From: Candidatus Peregrinibacteria bacterium
Lineage (GTDB): Bacteria; Patescibacteriota; Gracilibacteria; UBA1369
Assembly (NCBI GenBank): GCA_020849575.1
Contig: JADLFY010000014.1
Location: 1-6,079, forward strand
Length of the DNA stretch: 6,079 nucleotides
Direction of reading: 5' to 3'
The translations under genes were made by a program, and so were the position numbers. The notes beneath the pieces are model-generated. The model saw only the letters and a program-made list of their open reading frames with translations. It made no database searches and was not told the DNA's origin. Within the stretch, counting starts at the first letter, position 1; every line of letters starts with the position of its first letter. Of this stretch, positions 6,077 through 6,079 are shown one piece after another.

Positions 6077-6079
6077 GTG

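Overview
The window carries six genes, all on the minus strand, with very short gaps (1 to 75 bases) and no RNA gene, mobile element or CRISPR array that I can see. In transcription order (right to left) they are rlmH (23S rRNA pseudouridine methyltransferase), a membrane-anchored CapA-family protein split by an in-frame TGA, a small lipoprotein, an unrecognised 409-residue protein, an MFS transporter, and the first 249 codons of an MBL/beta-CASP nuclease that runs off the left edge. Content is bacterial (RlmH, lipobox lipoprotein, CapA). The moderately AT-rich DNA, tight packing, orphan proteins and absence of Shine-Dalgarno sequences would suit a candidate-phyla-radiation (Patescibacteria) type genome, but that placement is inference only.

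Right part (3991-6076): rlmH and capA are separated by one base and look translationally coupled. The capA frame is continuous from 5598 to 4000 except for one TGA codon at 4567-4569. Catalytic motifs of the CapA phosphoesterase fold lie on both sides of it, and no start codon lies near enough downstream to make the C-terminal half separately. The gene's apparent final stop is also TGA, followed two codons later by TAA. The other visible stops are TAA or TAG. This leaves three options: a nonsense mutation or base-call error, stop-codon readthrough, or a rare reassigned UGA (Gly in code 25 of Gracilibacteria/Absconditabacteria). Roughly 1,900 other codons contain no TGA, which argues against routine reassignment.

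Middle part (2070-3935): a lipoprotein with a clear lipobox is followed by a long inverted repeat that could be an intrinsic terminator. A near-consensus promoter (TTGACA, 16 bases, TAAAAT) overlaps that repeat and drives the 409-residue gene, so the junction may end one transcript and begin the next.

Left part (1-2069): the MFS gene and the nuclease gene each have a plausible promoter in the short gap just upstream, giving predicted leaders of roughly 10 to 20 bases. The MFS promoter is overlapped by three TTGACCA-type repeats that could be an operator. Functionally the window mixes RNA metabolism (RlmH, beta-CASP nuclease) with cell-envelope functions (CapA, lipoprotein, transporter); I see no single pathway joining them.
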